Source: Liquidambar formosana (lineage: Eukaryota > Streptophyta > Magnoliopsida > Saxifragales > Altingiaceae). Taken from it: a stretch of 64,000 nt of DNA. The stretch spans positions 18,291,053-18,355,052 of the forward strand of contig CM077826.1 of NCBI GenBank assembly GCA_039720395.1, in the 5' to 3' direction. The notes beneath the pieces are model-generated. The model saw only the letters and a list, made by a program, of their open reading frames with translations. It was not told where the DNA came from and made no database searches. The translations under genes and the position numbers were made by a program. Positions 1 to 12,310 of the stretch are shown here, one piece after another (positions within the stretch are counted from its first letter, which is position 1; the number at the start of each line of letters is the position of its first letter).

Positions 1-1319
1 AAGATGTTCGATACTTGATTTTTGTTGCTTAAACAACACCTAAAAAAAAATCTGCTTCTATGGATACACCTTTTGCATGGTGCACATTCGCCATGCATGT
101 AAGGTACACCTTTGGCACCCCATGGTAAGAAGCATATACCTCATGAGACCAAATTGCAACTTTTAAGAAGGTCAGTTATTTTCATTTGGTAAATTTATTA
201 TGGTCAGTTTAAAGGCTGGCCACTTGAATAAAAACCTAAGTTAAGCCAAAGTTCCAAAAATAGGGGGAAAAAAAAAAAGAAAAAAAAAAAGGGAAAGATA
301 AGTAAAAAAGGAAGAGCAGAAGACAATAGCAAATGAAGAGGCAACAGCACAACTAGCTAGTAACTGATAAGACAATAGAAAATGAAGAGGCAGAACACAA
401 TAGTGATTGAACCTACTTGAGAAGAGGACAATTGGGCGGTGATGGAGACAATGACTATTCGCAGCATTCATCTCCAAGAATACAACTTCTTTAAATCAGG
501 TACTAAATGTTATGAATATTTTATACCTTGGTTATTTAAACTACAATAGACAATAGTAGGTTTGCAGTAATATAAATTATAATAAATATTTTTATATTAT
601 GCTTTTAATTAATCAACTATGCTTATAGGCCTAGATTATTTTTAAAATGTATAAAAATAGTTTACTTTTACTTCTTCTTTTTTGTTATAAAGTTTACTTG
701 ATATGTATTTTTTTCACTATGTTTATACTTTTTGAATATAAAAGTTAAAAATTTGAAAGGCTAACATCCCACACCTTGGGGCTCATGCGTTGCCCCATGA
801 AGGGCATTCTCCCCAACTGAAAATTCCAGGCGCTGCCCTTTATTATTGTTATTATTATTTTATTTTTATTTTTTTGCACGGGGGGGTGGTGGGTGGTTTG
901 GGAGTAGGGGAAGGAGAGCTAAAGTGGGTAGAATGCCAAATCCATGTTTTGATGGTCATGATACAAATATCACTGAGACATTCATGTGTACTAGACTTTT
1001 CAAAAAAACTGTGTGTGTTTAATACAAACACAAAATTAGACACTCTAACACAACCGCACAAACACATGTACCACAACAACAAATTATATTCAAGTATGTG
1101 TTGTGGGTAAAATAGAGCACCAAGTCATTTAGATCCTAATCTGTTTCTTATCATGAGATGCAAGGTCTAATAAAAGCAAAAACTAAAGAAGAGAGCTGTC
1201 ATTAAAATAAAATAAAAAAAGGGGGGGGGGGGGGGGGGGGGGGGGGGGTGGGGGGGGTGTGGGGTGGAGAAATGCTTGGTGGACCGCAAGAAATTCAATA
1301 GATGTGAATGAGAACTTAC
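1..1319. other. Intronic or intergenic spacer with long poly-G tract
   Basis: No coding exon was recognised here. If the methyltransferase-like gene to the right continues leftward, this is its second intron, with later exons beyond the window edge. It contains an A-rich stretch near 265-295 and an uninterrupted run of 28 G at 1221-1248 followed by further G-rich sequence. The small open frames over these tracts are low-complexity. Confidence 0.6.
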
Positions 1320-4300
1320 CGCTGCGTCTAGTGAGAACAAGATCACCATCTTCATCCAGGCTAACGATCTGGTGAATAGAATGTGCTTCACCTCGGACCA
1401 AATCATTATATCTGTTCCCAATTGGTCTAACTTCTAAATCATTTGAACAATACAATATTTGTTATTGTTATTATGAACACAACAATTTCATCACCAATAT
1501 TTCAACAAGCTCCCTAGAGATAATTGTCAAGCAGGTCATGGATCATAACAAATAAATTTAACACAGTATACAAGTGAAGCTATAATGAATAGTCAAAGAT
1601 ATATCAATATCATCAACTACAAGTAACTTCAGTATGGTGAAGAGGCCCCAATCCCCATATTTTTTTTATCAGCAACGAAGAAAGAAATTTATTAAACAGA
1701 AAAGGTACAAGTGAGAAAACAGAGGAGGACAAGAAGTCCGCCAGAAAAAAGGAAAAAGGAGAAAAATAAAAACAAGACAACTAGCTAGCACACACCGCCT
1801 TCCAATCACTCTTAATCACAAATAAAGTAATCCCTTGAAATGGCCTCGTTTTTGAGGCCCAAAACGAAGCTAGGAAATAAACTCTATCCCATAATGCATC
1901 CACCCATTCTTCCTTCCCTTAAAAAATCCTCGCATTCCTCTCCAACCATAAAACCTAGAAAATAGCCAACACTGCACATCTCCACAAAGCCACTCCCTTC
2001 TTATTTCTCCCAAAACCCTCAAACCAAGCTCCAATTGTGTAGCACAAAACGGAGCCACCCAAAGCTCCCCACTGATCCCAAACAGCCTCTGCCACAAACT
2101 CCTGGCTACTAAACAATGCAAAAGGAGATGATCTATCGACTCAGCCTCCTGTCTACACATAATGCACCACTGCGGAAGAAGACAAAAAGAAGGTCTTCTC
2201 TTCTGAAGCATGTCATTAGTATTAATTCTTCTATGAGCCACAGACCAAGAAAACACCTACACCTTAAGAGGTACTTTAGCCTTCCAAATCATCAAAGCTG
2301 GAGAAAACAAGGGCACATTCGGATCATCAACTAACAACTCAAAGAAAGATTTGCAAGAAAATGTTCTGGATGAATGGGCTAACCACTTCCTCCTATCTGG
2401 AACTGACTCCCTCAAACATACTCCTTCAAGTAATGACAATAAAGATGAAAGCTCAATACACTCTCTATCATTAAGACTATGAAAAAAATCTGAAATCCCA
2501 ATCAATAGGAGAGGTAGGAGAAGAAGCCATGGACAAAATGGAAGCATTATGAGCAAGCGATAAATTATACAATCAGGGAAATGATATGGAAAAAGACTCA
2601 CCCCCCGCCAAACATCTTCCTAGAACCGAATCTTGTCACCCCTTCCCACAACCAAACTGGAAGACTCTAGAAAACGGGGTAAACCTTGCAATATGGACTT
2701 CCAAGGACATCTGCCTGACACCCTGCAATCTATCTTAGAATCCCAACCATTGTCTTGAAGCCCATACTTACTTTTAATAATGGCATACCATAAAGAGTTA
2801 GACTCAAGAGGGAACCTCCATAACCATTTCCCAATAAGAGCAATATTCCTCTCAATAAGATTACCCAAACCAAGCCCCCCCTTATCCTTTAACCTAGAAA
2901 CCACATCCCACTTAACCAAATGATCCTTATGCCCTTCTCCGCTTCCTTCCCATGAAAAATCTCTCATCAACTTTTCCAACTTCTTTGCCACACCAACAGG
3001 CATCCTAAACAAAGACATAAAATAGATAGGAATACTAGCTAACACTGCTTGAACCAAAATTAACCTCCCCCCTTTTGAAATCAAAGCCTTCCTCCACCCA
3101 TCTAATCTTTTCCCTATTCTATCTATAACTGGGCTCCAAAAAGATTCACATTGAGGATTCCCCCCTAAAAGCATACCTAAATAAGTGAAGGGCCAATCTC
3201 CTACAGAACATCCCACTAGCTCTGCTATCCTATGAATTTTATCCGAGTCACAATTAATGCCCACCACCACACTCTTACTCATATTAACCCTCAGTCCCGG
3301 CACTAGCTCAAAAACTTGTAGGATAGATTGGAAATACAAAAATTTATTCTCATCCTGAGGAAAAGAACAAAGTGTCATTGGCAAATTGCAAGTGAGAGAC
3401 CGACACCTTATCCCTTCCCACCTCAAAAGCATCCACCAAACCCACTCTCTTAGCTCTATCCACAAGCCTACCCAAAACAACCACAACTAGTGTAAACAAA
3501 AATGGGAAAAGTGGATCACCCTGTCTTAACCCCCTGGACGCATGAATTCCCTGACTTACCATTCACCACCACAGAAAAATTTGTAGAAGACAAGCATCCT
3601 TGTATCCACTTCCTCCACCTTACACCAAAACCTTTCTTTTCCAACGCAAAATCCAAAAAGTCCCAATCCACATGGTCATATGCCTTTTCAAAATCAATCT
3701 TAAACAAAATACCCTCCTTTCTCGTTGATCTATACTCCTCAACTGCTTCATAGGCTACTAAAACCACATCCAAGATCTGACGACCCTCCGCAAAAGCCCC
3801 TTGACTATCCGCAACAATTTCATCTAAAACCCCTCTCAATCTTTTTGACAAATCCTTTGCTAAAATCTTATACAATGAAGAGACCAGACTAATAGGCCTA
3901 AAGTCCCTAATCTTACATGAATTGCCCTTCTTAGGGATAAGGCAAATAAAAGATGCATTAGTCCAAGAGTTCACCACTCCACTATTGAAAAATTCCACAA
4001 ACACCCTCATCAAATCATCCTTTACTATTTCCCAACAATCTTGAAAAACCGCCATAGTAAATCCATCCGGACCTGGCGCTTTATCCCTACCACAATCAAA
4101 AACCGCTGCCTTTATTTCCTCCATCTCAAAAGGCCTCTCCAAACTAGAAGCACTAGAAACTCCAATAGGACACCACTCTAAACCCTCCAAAGCCGGCCTA
4201 TCCACACACCTCGAAGAATACAAAGAGGAGAAGAAATTAAAAATTTTTGTAGCAATCTGCCCTTGCTCCTCAATCACCACCCTGTTACCTACATCCAATC

Positions 4301-5511
4301 TCTTGATGAAATTCTTCCTCCTTCCATTAGCCACCTTGTGAAAAAATTTGGTATTATTATCTCCTTCTTTTAACCACTTTACCCTTGCCTTCTGACACCA
4401 CAAAATCTCTTCTTTAAACACAACTTCTTGAAACTTCTCCTTAAGATCCTTTCTTTCCAATCTAAAGTCATTATTCATCAGTCCCCCCTTCTTCAAAATG
4501 ATCCAACTCATCAATTCTTTTGGACAACGAACCTTTCAACTCTCTAATATCTCCAAACACCTCCTTATTCCAAAACTTAATTTTTTGTTTGATTCCTTTT
4601 AACCTTTGCATAATCTTATACCCCTCCCACCCTTGTACTATACACTCATTCCACCACCCTTCAAAACTTTTCTTGAACAAATGATGGTCCAACCACATAT
4701 TTTCAAATATGTGGCCCCAATCCCCATATTAAGACAGTGGTGATTGGGCCTTGTCTAAAAGACATTCTCTTTTTTTTTTTTTTTTCCTTACAAAATATGA
4801 TGGATGAGTTCAATGAGGATCCAAAAACCAAGGTCCCATTTGGTACAAAAAAATATGAAAATGTTTTCACCTCATAGAATCATTTTTGGCAATGAGAATT
4901 ATTGCAATTCCTGCATCATTTTTGAGTGTTCCTGGGCTGGCACTTTTGAAAAACGCAGAAAAAAATTTACTTTTTTCTCATTTCGCAAAAACATCCCATT
5001 TCCAGGAAATTTTGGGGAACAAAAGACATTGGAATCCGAAAAAATTGAAACCACCAAATGTGCTTCCACCATCGTGTTCTATATTTTTATTCCATTTTCC
5101 GAAGATAGAAAACAATATTCATTTCACACCGCCAAACTGGCCCTAAATCCATTTGCAAATTGGAAACAGACTCTCAAAGACGGTATACAATGCATTGTAA
5201 TTGGTACAAGCTGCAAACAATATGAAACCAGCTTGAAAATAAAGGGTTGTTTCTGCATATCAAAAGACAGCAACTGACATACATTGCAGATTATAGCCAT
5301 GATGAAGGTGGTTTGAGTTGAGTTCAAGACTCGTTGGCTCACCAGGTGGAAGAGAGAAGGTGAATTGGGAAATGTGGGGCCCAGAGGAGCCAGGTGGGCA
5401 ACCCAGGTGCACTTCGCTCATCACATGCTCCTCCTCCTCCTCCTCATCCTCGCAATCTCCGCCGTTGAGTGGTGGTGGTGGTGGTGGTGGAGATTCGGCT
5501 CTGCGTTTCAT
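1320..5511 (-). CDS. Methyltransferase-like protein 22-type gene, first two exons (partial)
   Basis: Exon 1 starts with ATG at 5511 and runs to about 5283, where a GTATGT donor follows. It encodes MKRRAES, a proline run, an acidic EDEEEEEE run and then SEVHLGCPPG and SGPHISQFTFSLPPG. I recall this N-terminus from plant proteins annotated as METTL22-like methyltransferases. A second exon ends at 1320 on a clean GTAAGT donor and encodes VSLDEDGDLVLTRRS, the next conserved block of that family. Its 5' edge is uncertain: CAG before 1368 gives phase 0, while AAG before 1385 fits the phase-1 end of exon 1. The SAM-binding domain would lie left of the window. Intron 1 hosts a LINE in the same orientation. 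The family name is from memory; exon 1 itself is well supported by composition and start context. Confidence 0.55.
1644..1661. repeat. Target-site duplication, left copy
   Basis: ggccccaatccccatatt, identical to 4713-4730, directly abutting the poly-T (poly-A of the minus-strand LINE). The 18-bp identity marks an insertion by target-primed reverse transcription. Confidence 0.95.
1662..4712 (-). mobile_element. 5'-truncated LINE (non-LTR retrotransposon)
   Basis: A 3.05-kb element lies on the minus strand, bounded by an exact 18-bp target-site duplication and with a short poly-A tail (read as T at 1662-1667). It keeps only the downstream part of ORF2: linker, reverse transcriptase and the zinc-binding zf-RVT tail. 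ORF1 and the endonuclease domain are missing, as usual for incomplete reverse transcription. The 5' end stops just before the FENMWLDH motif. At this junction 4693-4702 and 4705-4714 form a 10-bp inverted repeat with a 2-bp loop, partly in native LINE sequence, so it may be coincidental. The element sits in intron 1 of the METTL22-like gene, in the gene's orientation. Confidence 0.93.
1870..4698 (-). pseudogene. LINE ORF2 remnant: reverse transcriptase and zf-RVT, inactivated
   Basis: Reading leftward, the broken frame shows the linker motif MWLDHHLFKKSFEGWWN, then KAPGPDGFT, RPISLVSSLYKILAKDLSKR, motif A with catalytic Asp in KIDFEKAYDHVDW, motif B in SRGLRQGDPLFPFLF, and motif C as FANDT. 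In plant LINEs motif C is FADDT; here the first aspartate codon (3377-3379) reads AAT, Asn, a one-base change from GAT. After this comes the C-terminal region with the Cys/His pattern CIMCRQEAESIDHLLLHC. Frame changes near 4.5 kb and near 3.5 and 3.4 kb, and stops at about 2620 and 2257, confirm it cannot make one protein. Confidence 0.92.
4713..4730. repeat. Target-site duplication, right copy
   Basis: Second copy of the 18-bp sequence at 1644-1661, at the 5' end of the inserted LINE. Confidence 0.95.
4731..5282. other. Rest of intron 1 of the methyltransferase-like gene
   Basis: AT-rich sequence with a poly-T tract at about 4770-4786. A 157-codon open frame on the plus strand (4804-5277) shows no recognisable motif or codon bias and is taken as chance. 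Confidence 0.6.
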
Positions 5512-5525
5512 AGAGACAAGAAACT

Positions 5526-5614
5526 AAACCCTAACCCAATCGCCAATCTTAGAACGACGAGATCAAATAAAAAAGGACAGTGAGCTTGCGTTCAATGCGT
5601 ATACGGCGTCGTTT
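5526..5614 (-). promoter_or_regulatory. Upstream elements of the methyltransferase-like gene
   Basis: Just upstream of the ATG at 5511 lies a telo-box (AAACCCTAA on the plus strand, 5526-5534). At 5601-5614 lies AAACGACGCCGTAT when read on the minus strand, a motif often seen near transcription starts of plant housekeeping genes. No clear TATA box was seen. The role is inferred from position and motif only. Confidence 0.4.
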
Positions 5615-7394
5615 GATGGTTTGTTGAACACAAGATTGACTATGGTTAATAGTTGCATTGGTTAATGCTTCGATAAAATCCCATTGATGGTTCACTTCAA
5701 GAGAGTTGAAAATCATGTCAAGTGAGTCCCATAGATCACAAACTCCTTCAATTGAACCAACGGTGGCAATGGTCACAACCATTGCGAGATGCCTTTGGGC
5801 TGAAGTTGGGGTCGCTGCTTCAACCAAAATCACTTTAAATACCTATAAGGCCATATTCACGTCTTGGAAATTACGGATAAGACATTCAAATAGGCCTAAA
5901 AGGTGATTTTGGGATCCAGTAATCATTTTGAGTTGTGGACAAGACCAGGGGCGAAACTAAGAATTGATAGTTAGGGTGACTGAATTGAAAAATTATAGAC
6001 AAAATTTTTTTTTTTACCACAAAATCTTACTATATAATTACGGTATAAAATAATAGATTAAGATTGCAGGACATATACAATTTTCAATAACTTATTAGTT
6101 ATTACATTACTTATATTTTGTAAAAATCCAAAATTGAATTAATACCATTCTTATGCAAACCGTGCATGTCAAATATTATATTATTAAGATATCAGTAGGC
6201 ATACAATCTATAAATACACATTTTTAATCAATAAAAAAACTCACATTTATGGTGGAAATATCTTTTAATTTCTCATCAACTTGATATTTGATAATGATGA
6301 AATATATAACTCGACAATGAATTTCACAAAATATAAGTCACATAATAATTTATTAAAAAGTGTGTCAAAATTTGTGTATAATCTTGTGTGCAACCAAGCA
6401 ATGAGCCTAATTCATTTATAATATTTTAACCAATTTTGGCAAGTATGCAAACCCCAAAGTATAGTATTGATACAACTTATATAGACAAGTTCTTACGCAA
6501 GAAAACATTCCTAGAGAAATTTTAGTCATTCTTGGGGAATATTTAGTTGATCATACTTGTATTAGGAGGTGTTGATTTTCCTTATATTAAAAAATAATAA
6601 TAATAAAAATAAAATAAAATAAAAAACAAGTTTTTACTTGACGAGGATTATATATTCACATACCCTCTCGCTTACCCCCCCCCAAAAAAAAAAAAAAAAA
6701 AAAAACCCTCAAAATCCACCATTCACTTATTATCTCAACCTATACCTCCGCATGGCTAACTCAAGAATTTTGAACATAGGGTTCCATTTTACAAGGAGTA
6801 TTAATTGAAAATTTTGTGTTCTCTATGAACCTTTTTGCTTTCTTGTGCAAATTTGCAGGAAATAATTTGGGCGAAAATTTAGGAAAATATTAGAATAAAA
6901 AAATTAAGAAAATTTTGACAACATGTGAAATGCAGTAAAAATATCAAAAATATGAGAATTACAGATGCAACAGAGAACACAAAAGGCAACTTGACACTAC
7001 TTGACCATGAAATTTTTACAAAAAAAAATTGACAATCTGAATCTATATATAATTATATATATCCCACACACACATGAAATCAGTATTTTGGGAGCAACAG
7101 TGCAGTGCAAAGTATACAATCAATTAATATGGAAAATCATAAACTGGTACTTGAAATGGATATGGAGAACTGAAAGAAAGCCAGTTTACTTTCCTATAGG
7201 TGCTAAAAAATTTATAGAACAGAACAACACCACAATGGGAAACAAATTTGGAGAAGGTTACAGACTTACAGTGGACACAATCATGGTAAAGAATATTTCA
7301 CAATCATGGTAAAGAATATTTTTAGAAAGGAAAAGAAAATACAGCTTTGTTATCTTATACTGTTGCCTTCTACTTAAGCTTGTAGTGATGACTT
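5615..7394. other. Intergenic spacer
   Basis: AT-rich, no gene recognised. CAGGGGCGAAACTAAG at 5947 resembles the outer end of hAT-family MITEs, but no partner end with an 8-bp duplication was located. A C-run followed by an A-run lies at 6676-6704. The open frame at 7001-7312 has no recognisable motif. Confidence 0.5.
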
Positions 7395-10300
7395 CTACCT
7401 CTCTTTTCGAGATGAAAACAGAGCAGCCAAATCATCATAGTCTGGTAGCTTAGGATGCACATGCCCAGCTGGGTTCATCATCTCTGAGGAAGTGGCACGA
7501 GGATGACCTTTTGCTAGCTTAGTTGGAGAGGTTGGCTCTGCTGGAAGAGATGTAGCTCTGGCTGGAGGTGCAACCAACTCTGATTTCGGATATTTCCCAT
7601 CTGTGCTTCTGTCCCTTGTGGCTTCACCAGTATCAGCAGCCGTTCGTAGTGAAGAAGGTGGTTTCAGATTTGCTTTTATTTGGCCTGGTTGGTAAGGCGA
7701 TGGTTTTGTACTGTAATGCATCAAAAGCCCATCCATTATTCTTTCCTCTTCATCAATCTGATCATGATCATCTGTGGATGAAGTTTGCAAGCCCTTTCTT
7801 ATGTCTTCTCGTCTCATCCCCCTTGCATTTATCTTTGCAACCCCATCATTTTCAAAATTGCCAACATTTTCCCGGCCTGGTGGTTGATTCAAGTTTCTCC
7901 TCCTAACTGATCTTGGTTTTGGCTTATCCACTTCATCAACCGAATCATGATGATGATGAGTATCCACAGGAGTTTCATTACAATCAGAATCAGCAGGTGG
8001 AGTCTCCAAACTGGTTCCATATTTACCAGGTTTCGGTTTGACGTAAGGAGGAGGGACGAATCTATTGTAGAAGGGCTTCCTGTTATCTGCTTCTTCTTGA
8101 GAAACACTTGTTGCTGAATTTGAACAATTCTGTTGGCCATATTGGTCAATAGTTGCCTCATGGATATCTTTACCTGGAGTTAGTCCTGGTCGATCACGAG
8201 ACAGAAGGTCTTCCTTTTCCCTACTGCTATGCAGTTTGTATTCGTCATCAGCGACTGACTTCTGTCTATAAGATGAAAGGTCCTCTTCGTTACTTTTCCT
8301 TGACACAGCATACTCCCTCACATTACTAACTTTGTTACCAGCATCCTGGTTGTATCGTTTTGGGACAGGAAGTTGTTTTAGGGAAAAAGCGAACAGAGCA
8401 ATAATTTTCAAGGTAGAGACCAGAATAGTCTTTGTAGTCATTAATCTGCAATTTACTTTCCAAATCCTGTCGGATAGGAATGTTACTAATCGAGGAGGTG
8501 AATAAGGTTATACGGAGGCTTACTTGTCTTGGTGGAGGTGGATTGAAGAGCTTCTGTTCCAAAGCCTTGGAATCCCATTCTATAGAGGACTCTTGTGCTA
8601 TTTCTTGCATTAACTGAAGCTTCATTTCCTTTGTAGGAGGCCTAGATTTTAACTTCTCAACAAACTAAGCAAAGGCAATTAGACACGTTAGTAGAAAATA
8701 ATGAGCTATGTTGCCTGCAATGAATTATGTATTCTCCATGGAGTGGGGCTATAAATCACACCTCTTTATTAACAAAAGCTTCCATAGAATTCCCATATCT
8801 CTGAGTAAAGATATTTCTGAGGTCACGTAATTCTGGCAAGTCAGCAAATCTTGCTGCCGCATACATCAAAGATGCTACAGCTTCCCTGCACTCTTCAGGG
8901 CATTCACTACGAAGACAAGTAATGTAGGCAAAATGTGAAGATCATACTCAAACAGTTCACACCAATACCTTTACATCACAGGAGAGAGAAAGACAATGAA
9001 AATCCACAATGAAGCAAGAGAGAATTATAATGGATGTTTAACTGTACATAAAACAGCAACCATTTTTACTGTAGGTAGGACAGCCAAATGTACCTCTGTT
9101 TATCCATGACTGAAAGATGATTTGAGATGCATCCACAAAATTGCTCAATTAGTTCATAACAGGATGACCTATTCAGCTCAATCAGAAGCCCTTCAGCCTG
9201 GTTCACCAAAGAAAATATAAGCTTTGGCTGGTGTGTAATGATACAGAGGCTATGTGAGTGTGTGTACACGCGCGTGTACAAATGTATACGCAGAACCTGA
9301 ATCATTAGCAATATTGCGCGTGTACAAATGTATACGCAGAACCTGAATCATTAGCAATATTGCATCATTCCAAGTGCTTAAGGGTTCTTTTTTTTCCCCT
9401 TTACACATACACACAAATATAAGGATCCATTGTCAAGTATTGTGATACCAAGCGCAAGGGCACAGGTTTGTCTGGAAAGCCACTTTGTCCACAAAAACTA
9501 AAGATTAAGACCATATCCAGCTCACCCCTCCCAGGACCCCAACACTGGGTAATGGCCTTTTATATACACACACAATTATAAAAATAAGACACAATTGACT
9601 AATATAATCAAGTTAACAGCCTGCATTAAGAGGAGGTAAACTCTAATCTATATGGTTTCCAGATGGGGTCAGACCTCAACCTACCACATTCCGATCACCA
9701 CCCAATGAGTTCAACATTACACTCCTTTATTGATAACAAACAAAAAAATTAGATAAATATTATTCCTAAGTTAGGGAGAAAGTTCTCACAAAATCATGTG
9801 TCATTGCAAAAATCAAGAATCCATCTTCCATAATTTTTTTCCCTTTCAAACCCATTTCTTCCATGCACCCTATTGTAATGTCCATCATCTCCCACTACAT
9901 GCCTGCTTAAATCTGATTCTATTACTATTCTCTCAATCTGTGACTCATTGAAATAATGAATTCATATCCTGCAGAAATTGCATGTGCAATCATATTCTTA
10001 AGGCATATGCACCTATGTGTCAATACAACAAATCAGAAAACATTCTTCGTAAGTTTCATGATGGCTAAAAACATGATATATGTCACCCTCAATCATACTG
10101 CGGGTAGCATTAAGCCTCACAGTGGTAGCTCATAAGAGCTTCTTAAACAATAAAAAGCATAAACTTCTAACATAAGTAGCAGAGTAGACTTCTTAGTTGC
10201 TTCGATAGCACATCAAGGGTACAAAATAACAAAGAGAAAAAGGGAAGAGTAATGAAGAACATATTGAACAGAGGATTAGAGACTCCAAGACAGCTAAAAA

Positions 10301-11489
10301 AGGGCCAAGGCACATGAATAATTTTGAGTTCCCAGAGATATAATTAAGAGTCACAAGAATGAGATGAAGAAAAGGGAATAGAGCAACCAAGACGAATATA
10401 AAGGGCGCCAAGTCACAAGGACACTTTAACCTTTATCTGTGCCTTAACCTGAAATCAGTTGATCCAACATCTCTACCAGGGATACTGTCAGGATAACATC
10501 AAAGATACCATGTATGTCATGTAGTATGAATCATAAAATTCCTAAATTGAAGTAATCCATATGGAAAGATATAAAAGAAAAAAACTGAAAGACAAAAGGG
10601 GAAAAGAAACGAGGGAGCATGTGGATAGGATGGCTAATGATGTCTCACCAACATAAAGTTTTGGGTGCATGTCTATGGACAAACATGTGAACCAACTATG
10701 GCAATGACAAAATGGGGTCCCAAGAAGGGTTTTATTTAGGCGTTTAATAATAACACAAAATATATTTTCTGGTAGAACATATTTATCTGGTGTATATGCA
10801 TTTGTGCATTTTTGTGCATTTTTTATTTTTTTTATTTTTTTAATCCTTCAAGAAGACATATCAGAGGGGAGAAGGTGATCATGAAGGATTCTTAAGCACC
10901 AATTGAACGAGGGTATTCCTGGAGAACCATAAATCTTGCGTAGGAAGAAAATGGGTCTGATGGAAAAAAAAAAAAAAAATGATTAAAGCTATTGTCACCT
11001 CCTAGTCTCCAAAAGATTAATATATATGGATACAGATTGCAAGGGAACAGAAACTTAAGAAACAGGGCATGGAAAGAGACAGATTTTTCTACTAAAAAAA
11101 ATTTTAATCCAAAAGTTACACAGAAGGAAGAAAATACTCCGCGTAAAAAAAAGCATAGAAAATCAATAAATGACTCAAATTAATGCCAGAAAAAACCGAA
11201 TATTACCCTGCCATAAGCATTGATATCAAGACCATTTCTAAGAAGATCGGCAATGTCATTTCTCAGATACTTCTGCATCGCATTCCTCTTTTTCTTTATC
11301 ACTTCAATTCGAACCTTCGTGGGCTTGATCCACGACTTGCTGTAATTATCCAAAAAAAAAAAAACCCACAGAATAATATTAGATAATTATTCATTTTATA
11401 TAAATAACAAATTAGAGAAACGAAAGACAATTTTTGTTTTGGCCTTACCATTTCGTGTAGAATTTGCGACCCAATAATCCGTCAAACAT
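7395..11489 (-). CDS. IST1-like protein (ESCRT-III / Vps4 regulator), six exons
   Basis: Exons, minus strand: 11489-11449, 11339-11207, 9197-9094, 8906-8762, 8664-8524, 8345-7395. All joins use GT-AG with matching phases, giving 1515 bp (504 residues plus TAG). The first about 175 residues are the Ist1 domain: MFDGLLGRKFYTK, then RIEVIKKKRNAMQKYLRNDI, DLLRNGLDINAYGRAEGLL, CPEECREAVASLMYAAARF, DLPELRDLRNIFTQRYG. The rest is a low-complexity Ser/Pro/charged tail ending in HVHPKLPDYDDLAALF, which resembles the MIT-interacting motif (MIM) that binds Vps4/LIP5-type proteins. Known family role: regulating the Vps4 ATPase and ESCRT-III in multivesicular body sorting in the cytosol and at endosomes. 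Intron 2 is about 2 kb and holds a 46-bp tandem duplication. No defect was seen. The plant family has several paralogs and I cannot say which this is. Confidence 0.93.
9271..9362. repeat. Exact tandem duplication of 46 bp in an intron
   Basis: Two identical adjacent copies beginning cgcgtgtacaaatgtatacg lie in intron 2 of the IST1-like gene, near its 3' splice site. Perfect identity suggests a recent event. Confidence 0.93.
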
Positions 11490-11528
11490 TGTGAACTCTG
11501 AGACCCTTGAATGAATGGCAAGTTGTAG

Positions 11529-11542
11529 AGAGAGAGAGAGAG
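11529..11542. repeat. Short GA repeat in the 5' leader of the IST1-like gene
   Basis: A GA dinucleotide run about 40 bp upstream of the IST1-like ATG; as transcribed it is a CT-rich leader, common in plant 5' UTRs. Confidence 0.6.
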
Positions 11543-11639
11543 AGATGGGTAGTGAGAGATAGAGACTGTGTAATGAATTATGCGTTCTATAATATGTGAA
11601 AATACAGAGTTAATGAGCGAATGAATGATCCGTTAAAGA

Positions 11640-12101
11640 ACAACTGTACACAGAATCAACTTACGCCTAGAATCAGCATTAAAAGAAAGCTCAAAAGGAA
11701 AGGAATGAAGCTGGTTTATAGCGAGAGAAAGAGAAGGAGAGGTTTTAGTGAGAGAGATGGAGAAATGAATGAACAACACGATACGATACAGAAACTCTCT
11801 AAATGGGTATCAAAGAAATTTAAGGAAGGGAGGAAACGGAACTGTTGTTTAAAACAGAGACAACAGATATACAGAGAAATAAAAGGATTTAGAGATAGAG
11901 AGAGAGAAATGAATAAAGGGATAAACGAACTAGAATCTCTAAATGGGCATGAAAGAAGCTCAAAAGCAAAGAATCGGTGCTGGCTTAGAGAGAGAGAGCA
12001 AGTAATATATAGGGGAAAGAAATGGATGAAGAAGACAGAGTCTCCAAATGGGTATCAAAGAAGCTCAAAAGAAAAGAACCGGCGCTGTTGTAGAGAGACT
12101 A

Positions 12102-12154
<53 letters not shown>

Positions 12155-12310
12155 GGGGAGAGGAAAGAACAAAGCAGAATCTATAATAAATGAGTAAACG
12201 GGCAATGAAAGAAGCTCAAAAGCAGAGAACCGGTGCTGTCGTGGAGAGAGAAACATATACATAAGTATACAGAGAGAGAGAGAGGTGAAGGAATGATGCA
12301 GAATCTCTGA
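11640..12310. repeat. Degenerate minisatellite upstream of the IST1-like gene
   Basis: At least four diverged units of roughly 100-170 bp follow one another. Each holds variants of TCTCTAAATGGGTATCAAAG, then AAGCTCAAAAGCAAAGAA, CCGGTGCTGT and a GA-rich tail. The recurring cores lie near 11,790, 11,935, 12,040 and 12,200. Because all units are purine-rich the plus strand stays open for 176 codons (11621-12151), but that frame is a repeat by-product. It occupies the promoter side of the IST1-like gene. Confidence 0.75.

Noticed and set aside
4804..5277. 157-codon plus-strand frame
   Set aside because: No motif, antisense to an intron of a better-supported gene, with an overlapping alternative frame of similar quality.
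5318..5583. Plus-strand frames with Ser or Trp runs
   Set aside because: Antisense shadows of the proline and glutamate runs of exon 1 of the methyltransferase-like gene.
7568..8161. Other frames over the last IST1-like exon
   Set aside because: Overlap a long well-spliced coding exon ending in the family C-terminal motif.
11621..12151. 176-codon open frame rich in Lys/Arg/Glu
   Set aside because: Produced by purine-rich minisatellite units; no start context or conserved domain, and it lies opposite the IST1-like promoter.
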